A program made the translations under genes and the position numbers. From Phenylobacterium parvum (lineage in GTDB: Bacteria; Pseudomonadota; Alphaproteobacteria; Caulobacterales; Caulobacteraceae), in NCBI RefSeq assembly GCF_003150835.1, contig NZ_CP029479.1, positions 1,488,001 through 1,552,000 of the forward strand: a stretch of 64,000 bases of DNA, in the 5' to 3' direction. Shown one piece after another: positions 17,083 through 25,560 of the stretch. The notes beneath the pieces were generated by a model. It was not told the origin of the DNA, ran no database searches, and worked only from the letters and a program-made list of their open reading frames with translations. Every line of letters starts with the position of its first letter. The first letter of the stretch is position 1.

Positions 17083-18588
17083 TCAGGCGCCGCCCGACGC
17101 ACCCTGATGCATCTTATCCATCACCGCGTCGAGGTTGAAGCTCGCCGCCTTCTGGCGCGGCGGGAACTCCTTGAACGACGACAGGAACTGGGCGACCAGG
17201 GACTGCGCCGGCACCAGCAGGTAGACGTGGTCGAACATCCAGTCCCAGTAGCTGTTGCAGGTGATGTCCGCGTGCTCGTAGGGGTCGGTGCGGAGGTTGA
17301 AGATCTTCGGCGTCCGCAGGGTGACCAAGGGCTCGGACCAGATCATGCAGGTGCCGGGGCACCGCTGCTCCATGAACACGACCTTCCAGTTGTCATAGCG
17401 GAGACCGGACAGCTCGCCGTCATCGGTGAAGTAGAGGAACCCGATGCGGGGGCACTTCTCTTCCTTGCCGGTGAGGTAGTCGAGGATGTTGTATCCATCG
17501 AGGTGGACCTTGAAGTCGTGCCCGTCGATCTTGGTCCCCTTGAGGAGGCGTTCCTTGACGTCCGGCGCACCGGCGACAGCGGCCAGGGTGGGCAGCCAGT
17601 CGAGGTGGGAGACGATGTCGTTGGACACCGAACCCGCCTTGATCTTGCCCGGCCAGCGAACCATGGCGGGAACGCGGTAGGCGCCTTCCCAGTTGGTGTT
17701 CTTCTCGCTGCGGAAGGGCGTGGTGCCGGCGTCAGGCCAGCTGTTGCAGTGCGGACCGTTGTCGGTGGAGTACATGACGAAGGTGTCGTCGGCGATGCCG
17801 AGCTCGTCGAGAAGGTCGAGCAGGACGCCGATCGCCTTGTCGTGGTCGATCATGACGTCATGGTACTCGGACTGCCAACGGCCCGACTGGCCCAGGCTCT
17901 CCGGCTTGGCGTGGGTGCGGAAGTGCATGTGGGTGGTGTTGAACCACACGAAGAACGGCACGCCGGCGTCATTGTGACGCTTGATGAAGTCGACGGTCTT
18001 TTCCAGGACCTCGTCGTCGATGGTCTCCATCCGCTTCTTGGTCAGCGGGCCGGTGTTGACGATGGTCTGGCCGCCCTTGCCGTCGACCTTGCAGTGCAGG
18101 ACGCCGCGCGGGCCGAAGTTCGACTTGAAGTTCGGGAAGTCGACCGGGTTCGGATAGTCCCGCAGCTCGGGCTCTTCCTCGGCGTTCAGGTGGTAGAGGT
18201 TGCCGAAGAATTCGTCGAAGCCATGCATGGTCGGCAGGTGGGTGTCGCGGTCACCGAGGTGGTTCTTGCCGAACTGGCCGGTGGCGTAGCCCTGGCCCTT
18301 CATGACGCGGGCGATGGTCGGATCCTCAGGGCGCATGCCGATCTCGGCGCCCGGCAGGCCAACCTTGGTCAGGCCGGTCCGCAGGCCGCACTGGCCGGTG
18401 ATGAACGAGGCGCGACCGGCCGTGCAGCTCTGCTCGGCGTAGTAGTCGGTGAAGAGCATGCCTTCTTCGGCGACGCGGTCGATGTTGGGGGTGCGGTATC
18501 CCATCATCCCCTTGGTGAAGATCGAAAGGTTCGACTGACCGATGTCGTCGCCCCACATGATGAGAATATTCGGCTTGCCGTTGGGCAT
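17083..18588 (-). CDS. arylsulfatase (type I, formylglycine-dependent)
   Basis: A 501-residue sulfatase of the alkaline phosphatase superfamily. The modification site is Cys55 in SCTAGRASFITG, i.e. C-x-A-x-R; alanine replaces the usual proline, an accepted variant. Calcium ligands appear at Asp14/Asp15 (MWGDDIG) and in YSTDNGPH; FGKNHLGD supplies the conserved Lys and His. There is no signal peptide, so it is probably cytoplasmic. It needs an FGE, and one is encoded about 3 kb away, but that gene is frameshifted as sequenced. The start ATG 18586-18588 has GGGAG upstream. A LysR-type operator lies about 40 bp upstream. Confidence 0.95.
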   Translation of the reverse strand: MPNGKPNILIMWGDDIGQSNLSIFTKGMMGYRTPNIDRVAEEGMLFTDYYAEQSCTAGRASFITGQCGLRTGLTKVGLPGAEIGMRPEDPTIARVMKGQGYATGQFGKNHLGDRDTHLPTMHGFDEFFGNLYHLNAEEEPELRDYPNPVDFPNFKSNFGPRGVLHCKVDGKGGQTIVNTGPLTKKRMETIDDEVLEKTVDFIKRHNDAGVPFFVWFNTTHMHFRTHAKPESLGQSGRWQSEYHDVMIDHDKAIGVLLDLLDELGIADDTFVMYSTDNGPHCNSWPDAGTTPFRSEKNTNWEGAYRVPAMVRWPGKIKAGSVSNDIVSHLDWLPTLAAVAGAPDVKERLLKGTKIDGHDFKVHLDGYNILDYLTGKEEKCPRIGFLYFTDDGELSGLRYDNWKVVFMEQRCPGTCMIWSEPLVTLRTPKIFNLRTDPYEHADITCNSYWDWMFDHVYLLVPAQSLVAQFLSSFKEFPPRQKAASFNLDAVMDKMHQGASGGA

Positions 18589-18627
18589 GGTGGTGCTTCT
18601 CCCTCGCTTGCGGACCCCGAAGGGCCG

Positions 18628-18646
18628 CAATGGACCAATTCCATTG
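18628..18646. promoter_or_regulatory. LysR-type operator (T-N11-A palindrome) upstream of the sulfatase
   Basis: CAATGGA (18628-18634), 5-bp spacer, TCCATTG (18640-18646): perfect 7-bp inverted arms that contain a T-N11-A core, the classical LysR-family binding motif. It lies 40-58 bp upstream of the sulfatase start, in the gap to the LysR gene. Binding by the adjacent regulator is an inference from family knowledge. Confidence 0.72.
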
Positions 18647-18709
18647 GGAGAAAGCGTAGGAAGCCGGCCCGGCGGCCGATAGCCGGCGGTTGCTTAGACC
18701 GGCATAACC

Positions 18710-19645
18710 CTAGGCTTGAGGGCCTTGCCAGCTCTGGTCGAGCAATCGGGTCGTCAGCTTGAGGATGCGCTGGCCCGCGGTGGAGAGCGGCCGGCTCGAG
18801 GCCTGGACGCAATGGGCGAGGTGCTCGAAGTCGAGCCCGTCCATCCTTAGGTGCACCAGAGGGAAAAAGCGCTGGAGTCGCTTGAGGATACCCGTCGAGG
18901 CGACTGTGTAGGCATCCGTCTGCTGCAGAAGCTCGGCGATCTGGTAGTAATCCGAACCGACCAGGGCCGGCTTGAGCGGCCCCCCTGTCCTCTGCTCCAG
19001 CCACCTCTGGAGGCTGGGATAGATCCGCGTCGCGGTGATGCGGTAGCGGCTAAGGTCTCGGGGATCGACATGATCCCGGCCCGCCAACGGATGCTGCGAT
19101 CCGACGAGCACGATTGGCCGCGTCCTGAGCACCTCCCGGGACGTGAGCTCCGGGCCCAGGCTCCCGGGCTCGACATGGAAAACACCAAAATCGAGCCGCC
19201 CGGCCTTCAGCATCTCCAGGAGGGTGCCCGGGTCGTTGACCTCCACCTCCACGGATATTCCCGGATGAAGGCGGTGCGCCTCGGCGAGCAGGCCGGTGGC
19301 GAGTTCCAGGGCCGTGACCGGGCCGAGCCCGACCTTCACAGAGCCACTCTCCCCCCGAGAGGCTTCCTCGATATCACGCTCAATGGCCGAAAGGTCGAGG
19401 AGGACCTGCCTCCCCCGCTCGACGAGCATGGCCCCCGCCGGAGTCAGTCGCACGCCGGAAGTGGAGCGCTGGAACAAGTCCACGCCCAGCCGGTCTTCGA
19501 TCAGGCGGAGATTCTTGCTGAGACCGGGCTGGGTCATGCCAAGCACTTCCGCCGCGCGCCGGATGCTGCCCTTTTCCGCGACGGCCTTCACCTGGCGGAT
19601 GTCCCGGGAGCCGAGAACGGGGCCCCGGTCAATCAAGCCGGACAT
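18710..19645 (-). CDS. LysR family transcriptional regulator
   Basis: A 311-residue regulator. The winged helix-turn-helix is at about 15-75 (KGSIRRAAEVLGMTQPGLSKNLRLIEDRLG), with a standard LysR recognition helix, followed by the periplasmic-binding-like effector domain (SGSVKVGLGPVTALELATGL onward). The start MSGLIDRG at 19643-19645 is chosen because GGAGG lies six bases upstream. It stands just upstream of the sulfatase on the same strand, with a T-N11-A palindrome between, so it probably controls the sulfatase. LysR regulators of sulfate-ester genes are known (SftR, CysB family). Confidence 0.93.
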   Translation of the reverse strand: MSGLIDRGPVLGSRDIRQVKAVAEKGSIRRAAEVLGMTQPGLSKNLRLIEDRLGVDLFQRSTSGVRLTPAGAMLVERGRQVLLDLSAIERDIEEASRGESGSVKVGLGPVTALELATGLLAEAHRLHPGISVEVEVNDPGTLLEMLKAGRLDFGVFHVEPGSLGPELTSREVLRTRPIVLVGSQHPLAGRDHVDPRDLSRYRITATRIYPSLQRWLEQRTGGPLKPALVGSDYYQIAELLQQTDAYTVASTGILKRLQRFFPLVHLRMDGLDFEHLAHCVQASSRPLSTAGQRILKLTTRLLDQSWQGPQA

Positions 19646-19796
19646 CTGACACCTCCCGTTGGCCATGCCTTCATGGCAAACCCTGCCTTCACCTTATTGC
19701 AGGGTTCAGCCCCGGGTTGAACCGGAAACCCCCCCTGAGACCGGATTCCCGCCTTGTCTCCAACCACCGCCGGTCCTAGACGGACGCCGGTTGGCC

Positions 19797-19881
19797 GCCC
19801 TCCTGGCGAAACTGGTAGACGCGCGGGATTTAGGTTCCCGTGCCGCAAGGCGTGCCGGTTCGAGTCCGGCGGAGGGCACCA
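19797..19881 (+). tRNA. tRNA-Leu (anticodon UAG)
   Basis: Acceptor stem GCCCTCC (19797-19803) pairs with GGAGGGC (19871-19877). The anticodon stem CGGGA/TCCCG encloses loop TTTAGGT (anticodon TAG, leucine CUA). A long variable arm (class II) and T-arm with GGTTCGAGTCC follow, with encoded CCA at 19879-19881. The end is two bases from the stop codon of convergent nnr. Confidence 0.97.
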
Positions 19882-19883
19882 GA

Positions 19884-21332
19884 TCAGTGCCGTGCCCAAA
19901 GGTCCGAAAGGACCGCGGGGACCAGGCCCGGAAGATCCTCAGCGATCAGGCCAGGCCCGAAGCGCTCGGCGGCCTCTGCATGGATCCACGCGCCTGCACA
20001 GGCGGCGTCAAATCCGTTGGCTCCCTGGGCGTGCAGCCCGCCGATCAGGCCGGCCAGGACATCGCCTGATCCCGCGGTCGCCAGCCAGGGCGGGGCGTTC
20101 AGGCTGACCGCCGCCCGTCCGTCCGGGTGGGCCACGACCGTGTCGGCGCCCTTCAGCAGGACCACCGCCCCGGCCCGGCGGGCGGCCTCACGCGCCGCAG
20201 CGATGCGTGTCCCTGAGGTGGCGAGGAGACCCGGGAAGATCCGCTCGAACTCACCTTCGTGGGGAGTCAGGACGTCATCGATGTCGAGCAGGGCGAAGAG
20301 GTCGGCCGGCGCATGTCGAAAGACTGTGATGGCGTCGGCGTCGATGACCAGGGCCGCGCCCGTGCGCCCCAGGGCCTGGACCTTTTCGCGCGCCGGCTCA
20401 TCGAGCCCGGCGGCCGGCCCGACAACGATGGCGTCCATCTCGGCGCAGGCCGCCTCGACTTCGTCGGCTGTGTCGGCGGGGGCGAGCATGATCGCCTCGA
20501 GATGGGCGGCGTTTACGGCCAGTGCATCGCGCGGCGAGACCAGCGTCACGACCCCGGCGCCCGCGCGCAGTCCCGCGCGGGCGGCGAGCCGCGCTGCGCC
20601 CGTCCGCCAGTGCCCGCCGCTGATCACCCCCAGGCGCCCGCGGCTGTGCTTGTGGCCACTGGCCCGGGGCCAGGGGAAGCGGTCGATCCAGAGATCCGGA
20701 TCATTCTCGAAGAGCCGCGAGGCGACGTCGCCAAGGCCGATCTCGGCGACGACGATCTCGCCACAGAGTTCCCGGCCAGGGTACAGGACATGGGCGGGCT
20801 TGCGGGCCTGGAAGGTCACGGTCAGGACTGCTGAGAGGGCCCAGGCCCCCAGGGGGCGCCCCGTATCGCCCGACAGGCCGCTTGGGACATCGACGGCCAC
20901 CACCTGGCGGGATCCGGCCTCCAGGGCCTCGAGCCGGCGGACCACCCCCGGCTCGAGGGGGCGGTTCAACCCGGCGCCGAAGACGGCGTCGACCACGAGC
21001 CCCTCTGGTCCATCCGCCCCCCAGTCAGCGACCTGTCCCTTCCAGGCGGAGCGCGCCCGGCGGGCGGCGTCGGTGGCGGGGGATGCGAGGGCCTCGACCG
21101 CCACCGGCCACCCCCGCGCCGCCAGTTCAGCCGCGACCACATAGCCGTCGCCGCCATTGTCCCCCGGACCGCAGAGGACGCGCACGGGCTGGGGATCGAA
21201 CCTCGCCTCGATGGCGCGCGCCACGGCCTGCCCGGCCCTCTGCATCAGCCGGGCGACGGGCGTTCCCGCCGCAACGGCCGCCCGGTCCGCCTGCGCCATC
21301 TCTGTGACGGTGAGTATGGACCGGGGCGACAT
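19884..21332 (-). CDS. nnr: bifunctional NAD(P)HX epimerase / ADP-dependent dehydratase
   Basis: A 482-residue fusion repairing hydrated NAD(P)H. The N-terminal YjeF_N epimerase domain (about 1-210) has LMQRAGQAVARAI and the nucleotide loop CGPGDNGGDGYVVA. The C-terminal ribokinase-like dehydratase domain (about 220-475) has HKHSRGRLGVISGG, DVLTPHEGEFERIF and the anion-hole motif GSGDVLAGLIGG. It is the last gene of a three-gene operon, starting three bases after the histidine phosphatase stop. Its 3' end nearly touches the tRNA-Leu gene. Confidence 0.96.
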   Translation of the reverse strand: MSPRSILTVTEMAQADRAAVAAGTPVARLMQRAGQAVARAIEARFDPQPVRVLCGPGDNGGDGYVVAAELAARGWPVAVEALASPATDAARRARSAWKGQVADWGADGPEGLVVDAVFGAGLNRPLEPGVVRRLEALEAGSRQVVAVDVPSGLSGDTGRPLGAWALSAVLTVTFQARKPAHVLYPGRELCGEIVVAEIGLGDVASRLFENDPDLWIDRFPWPRASGHKHSRGRLGVISGGHWRTGAARLAARAGLRAGAGVVTLVSPRDALAVNAAHLEAIMLAPADTADEVEAACAEMDAIVVGPAAGLDEPAREKVQALGRTGAALVIDADAITVFRHAPADLFALLDIDDVLTPHEGEFERIFPGLLATSGTRIAAAREAARRAGAVVLLKGADTVVAHPDGRAAVSLNAPPWLATAGSGDVLAGLIGGLHAQGANGFDAACAGAWIHAEAAERFGPGLIAEDLPGLVPAVLSDLWARH

Positions 21333-21335
21333 CGG

Positions 21336-21905
21336 CTAGAGGACGCCGGTGGAGGCTTCGCGCCCGGGTGCGACCAGGGCCAGGCGGAGGCCGTCGGTGG
21401 CCAGGGTGGTGACGGAGGCGTGGTCGGGACGGAAGACGAGGACCTTGTCCTCTTCCGCCAGGATCGACATGACCGCATTGATCGCCACGTAATGACTGAA
21501 GACGGCCGTCCCGCCCCGCGCGAGGAGGGAGTCTGCGGCCCGGCGTCGCCAGTCCTCGTAGTCGAGGTCGCCGCGGATGTCGGCCCAGCGGCCCTGGAAG
21601 GCCTCGCGGAGCCAGGCGGGCCGGTCCTCGGCCGTGAGGGCGGCCGGCGTAGGAATCTCGCCGACGCCGGGGTCAATCTCGATCTCGACTCCCAGGGCCT
21701 CCGCCGTCGGCGCCGCGGTCTCGCGGCAGCGGCGCAGGGGCGAACTGACAACCCGGCTGGGCCTCTGGTCCTCGGGGAGGGACAGGAGGAAGTCCCGGGC
21801 GGCCTCGGCCTGGGCGCGGCCCGCGTCATCGAGGCCTGGGTCCTCATCGGCCTCGCCCCAGACTGCGGCGGGCTTGCCGTGGCGGATCAGGAAAAGTCTT
21901 TGCAT
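21336..21905 (-). CDS. histidine phosphatase family protein (SixA/phosphoglycerate-mutase-like)
   Basis: A 189-residue protein with the catalytic RHG motif right at the start (MQRLFLIRHGKPA, His9), SSPLRRCRETA for the second arginine, and FSHYVAINAVM holding the second histidine. The family removes phosphate from phosphohistidine, sugars or other metabolites; this member's substrate is unknown. It starts three bases after the thiolase-like gene and ends three bases before nnr, so all three are co-transcribed. Confidence 0.9.
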   Translation of the reverse strand: MQRLFLIRHGKPAAVWGEADEDPGLDDAGRAQAEAARDFLLSLPEDQRPSRVVSSPLRRCRETAAPTAEALGVEIEIDPGVGEIPTPAALTAEDRPAWLREAFQGRWADIRGDLDYEDWRRRAADSLLARGGTAVFSHYVAINAVMSILAEEDKVLVFRPDHASVTTLATDGLRLALVAPGREASTGVL

Positions 21906-21908
21906 GGG

Positions 21909-23450
21909 TCAGTCCAGGGTGAAGAGGTTACGGCGGTCGTCCTGCGAACGGGCGACGGTTCCGGTGCGTCCGACGCCCTCCCGGCTCTCGAGGGAAGCCA
22001 GCGCCTCCGTCTCGGTTCCGGGGATGATGGCGGCGAAGCGGCGGCCCGCCTCGTCCCGCCCGACGATGACGCCCATGCGGTAGCCGTCCCGGTCATGAAT
22101 CACGGTGTAGGTCTCCACCCTGCCCCGCCCCGATGGCCGTTCGATGACGGTCGGGCGCGGAAGGGCGTCGATCTGCGACTGGATGACGGCGGGGTCCTGC
22201 CGCATGAAGGGCGCCTGTGGACGTCGGGTCGAGTAGACGCCGGTCGACTGCTTGGTGAGGTACCAGCCGTTGGCCGTGCACAGGCCAAAGGCGCCGGGCC
22301 TCTCCCGCAGCCTCTGCATCATCATCACCACGCCGTGCATGGCGTAGTTGTTGCCGGGGCCTCCGGCGTAGGGCAGCCCCCCGGTGACCGTGAAGCCCCG
22401 GGGATCGTCCGGGGGCAGGCCCAGGGACTCCGCGCCCACCTGCACGGCGGAAGGGAAGCAGGAGTAAAGATCAAAGGCGGCGACATCGGCGACGGTGATC
22501 CCGGCCATGTCCAGGGCCCGCTCCCCCGTCAGCCGCATGGCCGGGCTGGAGTGGAAGTCCTGCCGCTCGATGGGGTTCCAGATATCGTTGGCGTCGGCGC
22601 AGCCATGCAGGAAGACCATACGGTCCTCAGCCACGCCCAGCTCGCGGGCCCTCGCAAGGCTGGTCATCAGGACGCCCGAGGACTGGTCCACGTCCATGAT
22701 GGCGTTCAGGAACTTGGGATAGGGAAACCCGATCATCCGATTGGCGGGCGTAACGGTGACCAGTTCCTCGGGGCTCCGCTCGATGGGGAACCAGGCCTCG
22801 GGATTGGCCGCCGCCGCCCGGGTAAAGGGGGCGAAGAGCTCGCCCAGGCGGCGCTGGTGGTCCGGGATGGAGCGGCCATCCCGGGCGCGCAGGGCGTTCT
22901 CGAACAGGGGATAGATGTTGATCGGCCGGTCCATGCCGTGGACAGCCTCATAGGGGCTGACGCCCGGACGACCGTCTCCGATCCATTCCGGCGGCTGCAG
23001 GTCCTCGGCGTCGTCCCAGTCGTCGAAGCCGAGCCCACGGGTCAGCCGCTTGACGCCGGACCCCATGAACTCCGCCCCGACCACCAGGATCTGCTGGTTC
23101 CGCCCCTCGGCGATCCGCTGGGCCGCCACATTGATGGCGTACTGGGAGCTGTTGCCGCCGGTGCGGGTGTAGACACTCCATCCGGGGGCGGCGCCCAGCC
23201 GGCGCGCAAGGGTCAGGGGCGGGTTGGTGGAGTGGGGCATGACGCGCCGCTCGCCGGGAGCGTCCACCGCAAAGCTGATGACGGCGAGCCCGTCGAGGCC
23301 GGCCAGGGCGCCCGGTCCCAGTCCGGCATCCTGGGCCGCCCTTTCCGCCGCGATCTTGAGCAGGCTGGTCGGAGACGGCGAGGCGCCCGGATCACCACGC
23401 CATGTGAACTGGCCGCCGCCAACCAGAACCGGTGTCGTTTCGTCGCTCAC
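21909..23450 (-). CDS. thiolase-like acetyl-CoA acetyltransferase, nucleophile not conserved
   Basis: A 513-residue thiolase-fold protein of the long type with a C-terminal beta (OB-like) extension from about residue 400. N-terminal VLVGGGQFTWRG and IAAERAAQDAGLGPGALAGLDGLAVIS fit thiolases. At the place of the acylated cysteine the sequence reads YTRTGGNSSQYAIN, without Cys, and the usual GHP of the third motif reads GGPGNNYAMH. Catalysis of a classical Claisen condensation is therefore doubtful; it may bind CoA esters or use another residue. First gene of the operon with the histidine phosphatase and nnr, divergent from glnB. Confidence 0.82.
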   Translation of the reverse strand: MSDETTPVLVGGGQFTWRGDPGASPSPTSLLKIAAERAAQDAGLGPGALAGLDGLAVISFAVDAPGERRVMPHSTNPPLTLARRLGAAPGWSVYTRTGGNSSQYAINVAAQRIAEGRNQQILVVGAEFMGSGVKRLTRGLGFDDWDDAEDLQPPEWIGDGRPGVSPYEAVHGMDRPINIYPLFENALRARDGRSIPDHQRRLGELFAPFTRAAAANPEAWFPIERSPEELVTVTPANRMIGFPYPKFLNAIMDVDQSSGVLMTSLARARELGVAEDRMVFLHGCADANDIWNPIERQDFHSSPAMRLTGERALDMAGITVADVAAFDLYSCFPSAVQVGAESLGLPPDDPRGFTVTGGLPYAGGPGNNYAMHGVVMMMQRLRERPGAFGLCTANGWYLTKQSTGVYSTRRPQAPFMRQDPAVIQSQIDALPRPTVIERPSGRGRVETYTVIHDRDGYRMGVIVGRDEAGRRFAAIIPGTETEALASLESREGVGRTGTVARSQDDRRNLFTLD

Positions 23451-23562
23451 CTGTGCTCTCCCCGCCTTGTGGAGGGCGATCCTAGGCGCTGAAGGCCCGC
23501 CCTCAAGGGGAATTCAAGCCTCGCCCGCATTTGCACAATTAAGTGGCGATGGGCGCCATTTT

Positions 23563-23591
23563 CTTGGGCGCCTGCTCTGTTTGCGCCCAAG
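23563..23591 (+). repeat. 9-bp hairpin in the glnB upstream region
   Basis: CTTGGGCGC (23563-23571), 11-nt loop, GCGCCCAAG (23583-23591), perfect pairing. It lies about 95 bp upstream of glnB. No T-run follows. It could be an operator or a leader stem-loop; I could not find a clear sigma54 or sigma70 promoter to decide whether it is transcribed. Confidence 0.6.
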
Positions 23592-23621
23592 ACGGGCGCT
23601 CCGGATCGTCCCGGAACTTGA

Positions 23622-24026
<405 letters not shown>

Positions 24027-24059
24027 GCGGCGGGAATTTTGACCGAGAAGGGGAACATC

Positions 24060-25469
24060 ATGGCCACGGCCAAGGACATTCTGGACCAGATCAAGGAAAA
24101 GGACGTCAAGTACGTTGACGTCCGCTTCACCGACATCCGCGGCAAGATGCAGCATGTCACCTTCGACATCGATCTCGTGGACGATGAGTTCCTGAACGAC
24201 GGAACCATGTTCGACGGTTCGTCGATCGCCGGCTGGAAGGCGATCAACGAAAGCGACATGAAGCTGCGCCCCGACCTGGACACGGCCATCATCGACCCCT
24301 TCTACCAGCAGACCACGCTGGCCCTGATGTGCGACGTCGTGAACCCCGATACCGGCCTGCCCTACAACCGCGACCCGCGGTCGATCTCCAAGTCGGCCCT
24401 GAACTACCTGAAGTCGGCCGGCATCGGCGACACCGCCTTCTTCGGCCCCGAGGCCGAGTTCTTCATCTTTGATGACGTGCGCTGGTCCACGGCCCCGCAC
24501 AACACCGGGTACTCCTTCGACTCCACCGAACTGCCGGTGAACTCGGCGCGAGAGTATCCCGAGGGCAACATGGGCCACCGGCCCGGCCCCAAGGGCGGCT
24601 ACTTCCCGGTGAACCCGGTGGACTCCGCCCAGGACCTGCGCGGCGAGATGCTGGCGGTCATGGGCGAGCTCGGCATGAAGCCGGAAAAGCACCATCACGA
24701 GGTGGCGCCCGCCCAGCATGAGCTTGGCCTGAAGTTCGACACCCTCGTGGTGATGGCCGACCGGATGCAGCTGTACAAGTACGTCATCCACAACGTGGCG
24801 GCGGCCTACGGCAAGACGGCGACCTTCATGGCCAAGCCGATGTTCGCCGACAACGGGTCGGGCATGCACGTGCACCAGTCGATCTGGGGCGCCGGCAAGC
24901 CGCTGTTCGCCGGCGACAAGTATGCCGGCCTGTCCCAGATGTGCCTCTGGTACATCGGCGGCATCATCAAGCACGCCAAGGCGATCAACGCCTTCTCGAA
25001 CTCGACGACCAATTCCTACAAGCGCCTGGTGCCCGGCTACGAAGCCCCGGTGAAGCTGGCCTACTCGGCCCGCAACCGCTCGGCCTCGATCCGCATCCCG
25101 CACGTGGACAGCCCGAAGGCCAAGCGTATCGAGGCCCGCTTCCCGGACCCGATGGGCAACCCCTACCTGACCTTCACCGCCCTGCTGATGGCCGGCCTGG
25201 ACGGGATCATCAACCAGATCGATCCGGGCGGCCCCCAGGACAAGAACCTCTACGACCTGCCCCCGCGCGAGCAGAAGAAGGTCCCCGAGGTCTGCGGCTC
25301 CCTGCGCGAGGCCCTCGATGCCCTCGACAAGGACCGGGCCTTCCTCAAGGCCGGCGGCGTCATGGACGACGACTTCATCGACTCCTACATCGAGCTGAAG
25401 ATGGAAGAGGTGATGCGTCTCCAGCTGCATCCGCACCCCGTCGAGTTCGACATGTACTACAAGTGCTGA
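24060..25469 (+). CDS. glnA: glutamine synthetase type I
   Basis: A 469-residue GSI-beta enzyme, the standard length, making glutamine from glutamate, ammonia and [20 protein letters not shown], and [16 protein letters not shown] are the metal and ATP-binding signatures. The adenylylation site motif KNLYDLP is present near residue 400, so the enzyme is probably controlled by GlnE. The start ATG 24060 has a GGGGAA element upstream and gives the canonical length. An intrinsic terminator follows. Confidence 0.98.
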   Translation: MATAKDILDQIKEKDVKYVDVRFTDIRGKMQHVTFDIDLVDDEFLNDGTMFDGSSIAGWKAINESDMKLRPDLDTAIIDPFYQQTTLALMCDVVNPDTGLPYNRDPRSISKSALNYLKSAGIGDTAFFGPEAEFFIFDDVRWSTAPHNTGYSFDSTELPVNSAREYPEGNMGHRPGPKGGYFPVNPVDSAQDLRGEMLAVMGELGMKPEKHHHEVAPAQHELGLKFDTLVVMADRMQLYKYVIHNVAAAYGKTATFMAKPMFADNGSGMHVHQSIWGAGKPLFAGDKYAGLSQMCLWYIGGIIKHAKAINAFSNSTTNSYKRLVPGYEAPVKLAYSARNRSASIRIPHVDSPKAKRIEARFPDPMGNPYLTFTALLMAGLDGIINQIDPGGPQDKNLYDLPPREQKKVPEVCGSLREALDALDKDRAFLKAGGVMDDDFIDSYIELKMEEVMRLQLHPHPVEFDMYYKC

Positions 25470-25499
25470 TCTCCCCTCCTCCCCGGTGAGATCAAGGGA

Positions 25500-25526
25500 A
25501 GGCCGCCGGGGTTCCGGCGGCCTTTC
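25500..25526 (+). terminator. intrinsic terminator after glnA
   Basis: GGCCGCCGG, loop GGTT, CCGGCGGCC make a perfect 9-bp GC stem (25501-25522) followed by TTTCT. It lies 31 bp after the glnA stop and ends the glnB-glnA transcript before parE. Confidence 0.88.
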
Positions 25527-25560
25527 TGATTCCGGGCCCGAATCGCGGCAATGAACCTCC

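Noticed and set aside
17107..18762. 551-codon open frame antisense to the sulfatase
   Set aside because: Shadow frame of a gene with all sulfatase motifs; no signal of its own.
21420..23492. 690-codon open frame antisense to the thiolase-like gene and phosphatase
   Set aside because: Shadow frame; His/Gly/Asp-rich composition typical of antisense of GC-rich genes.
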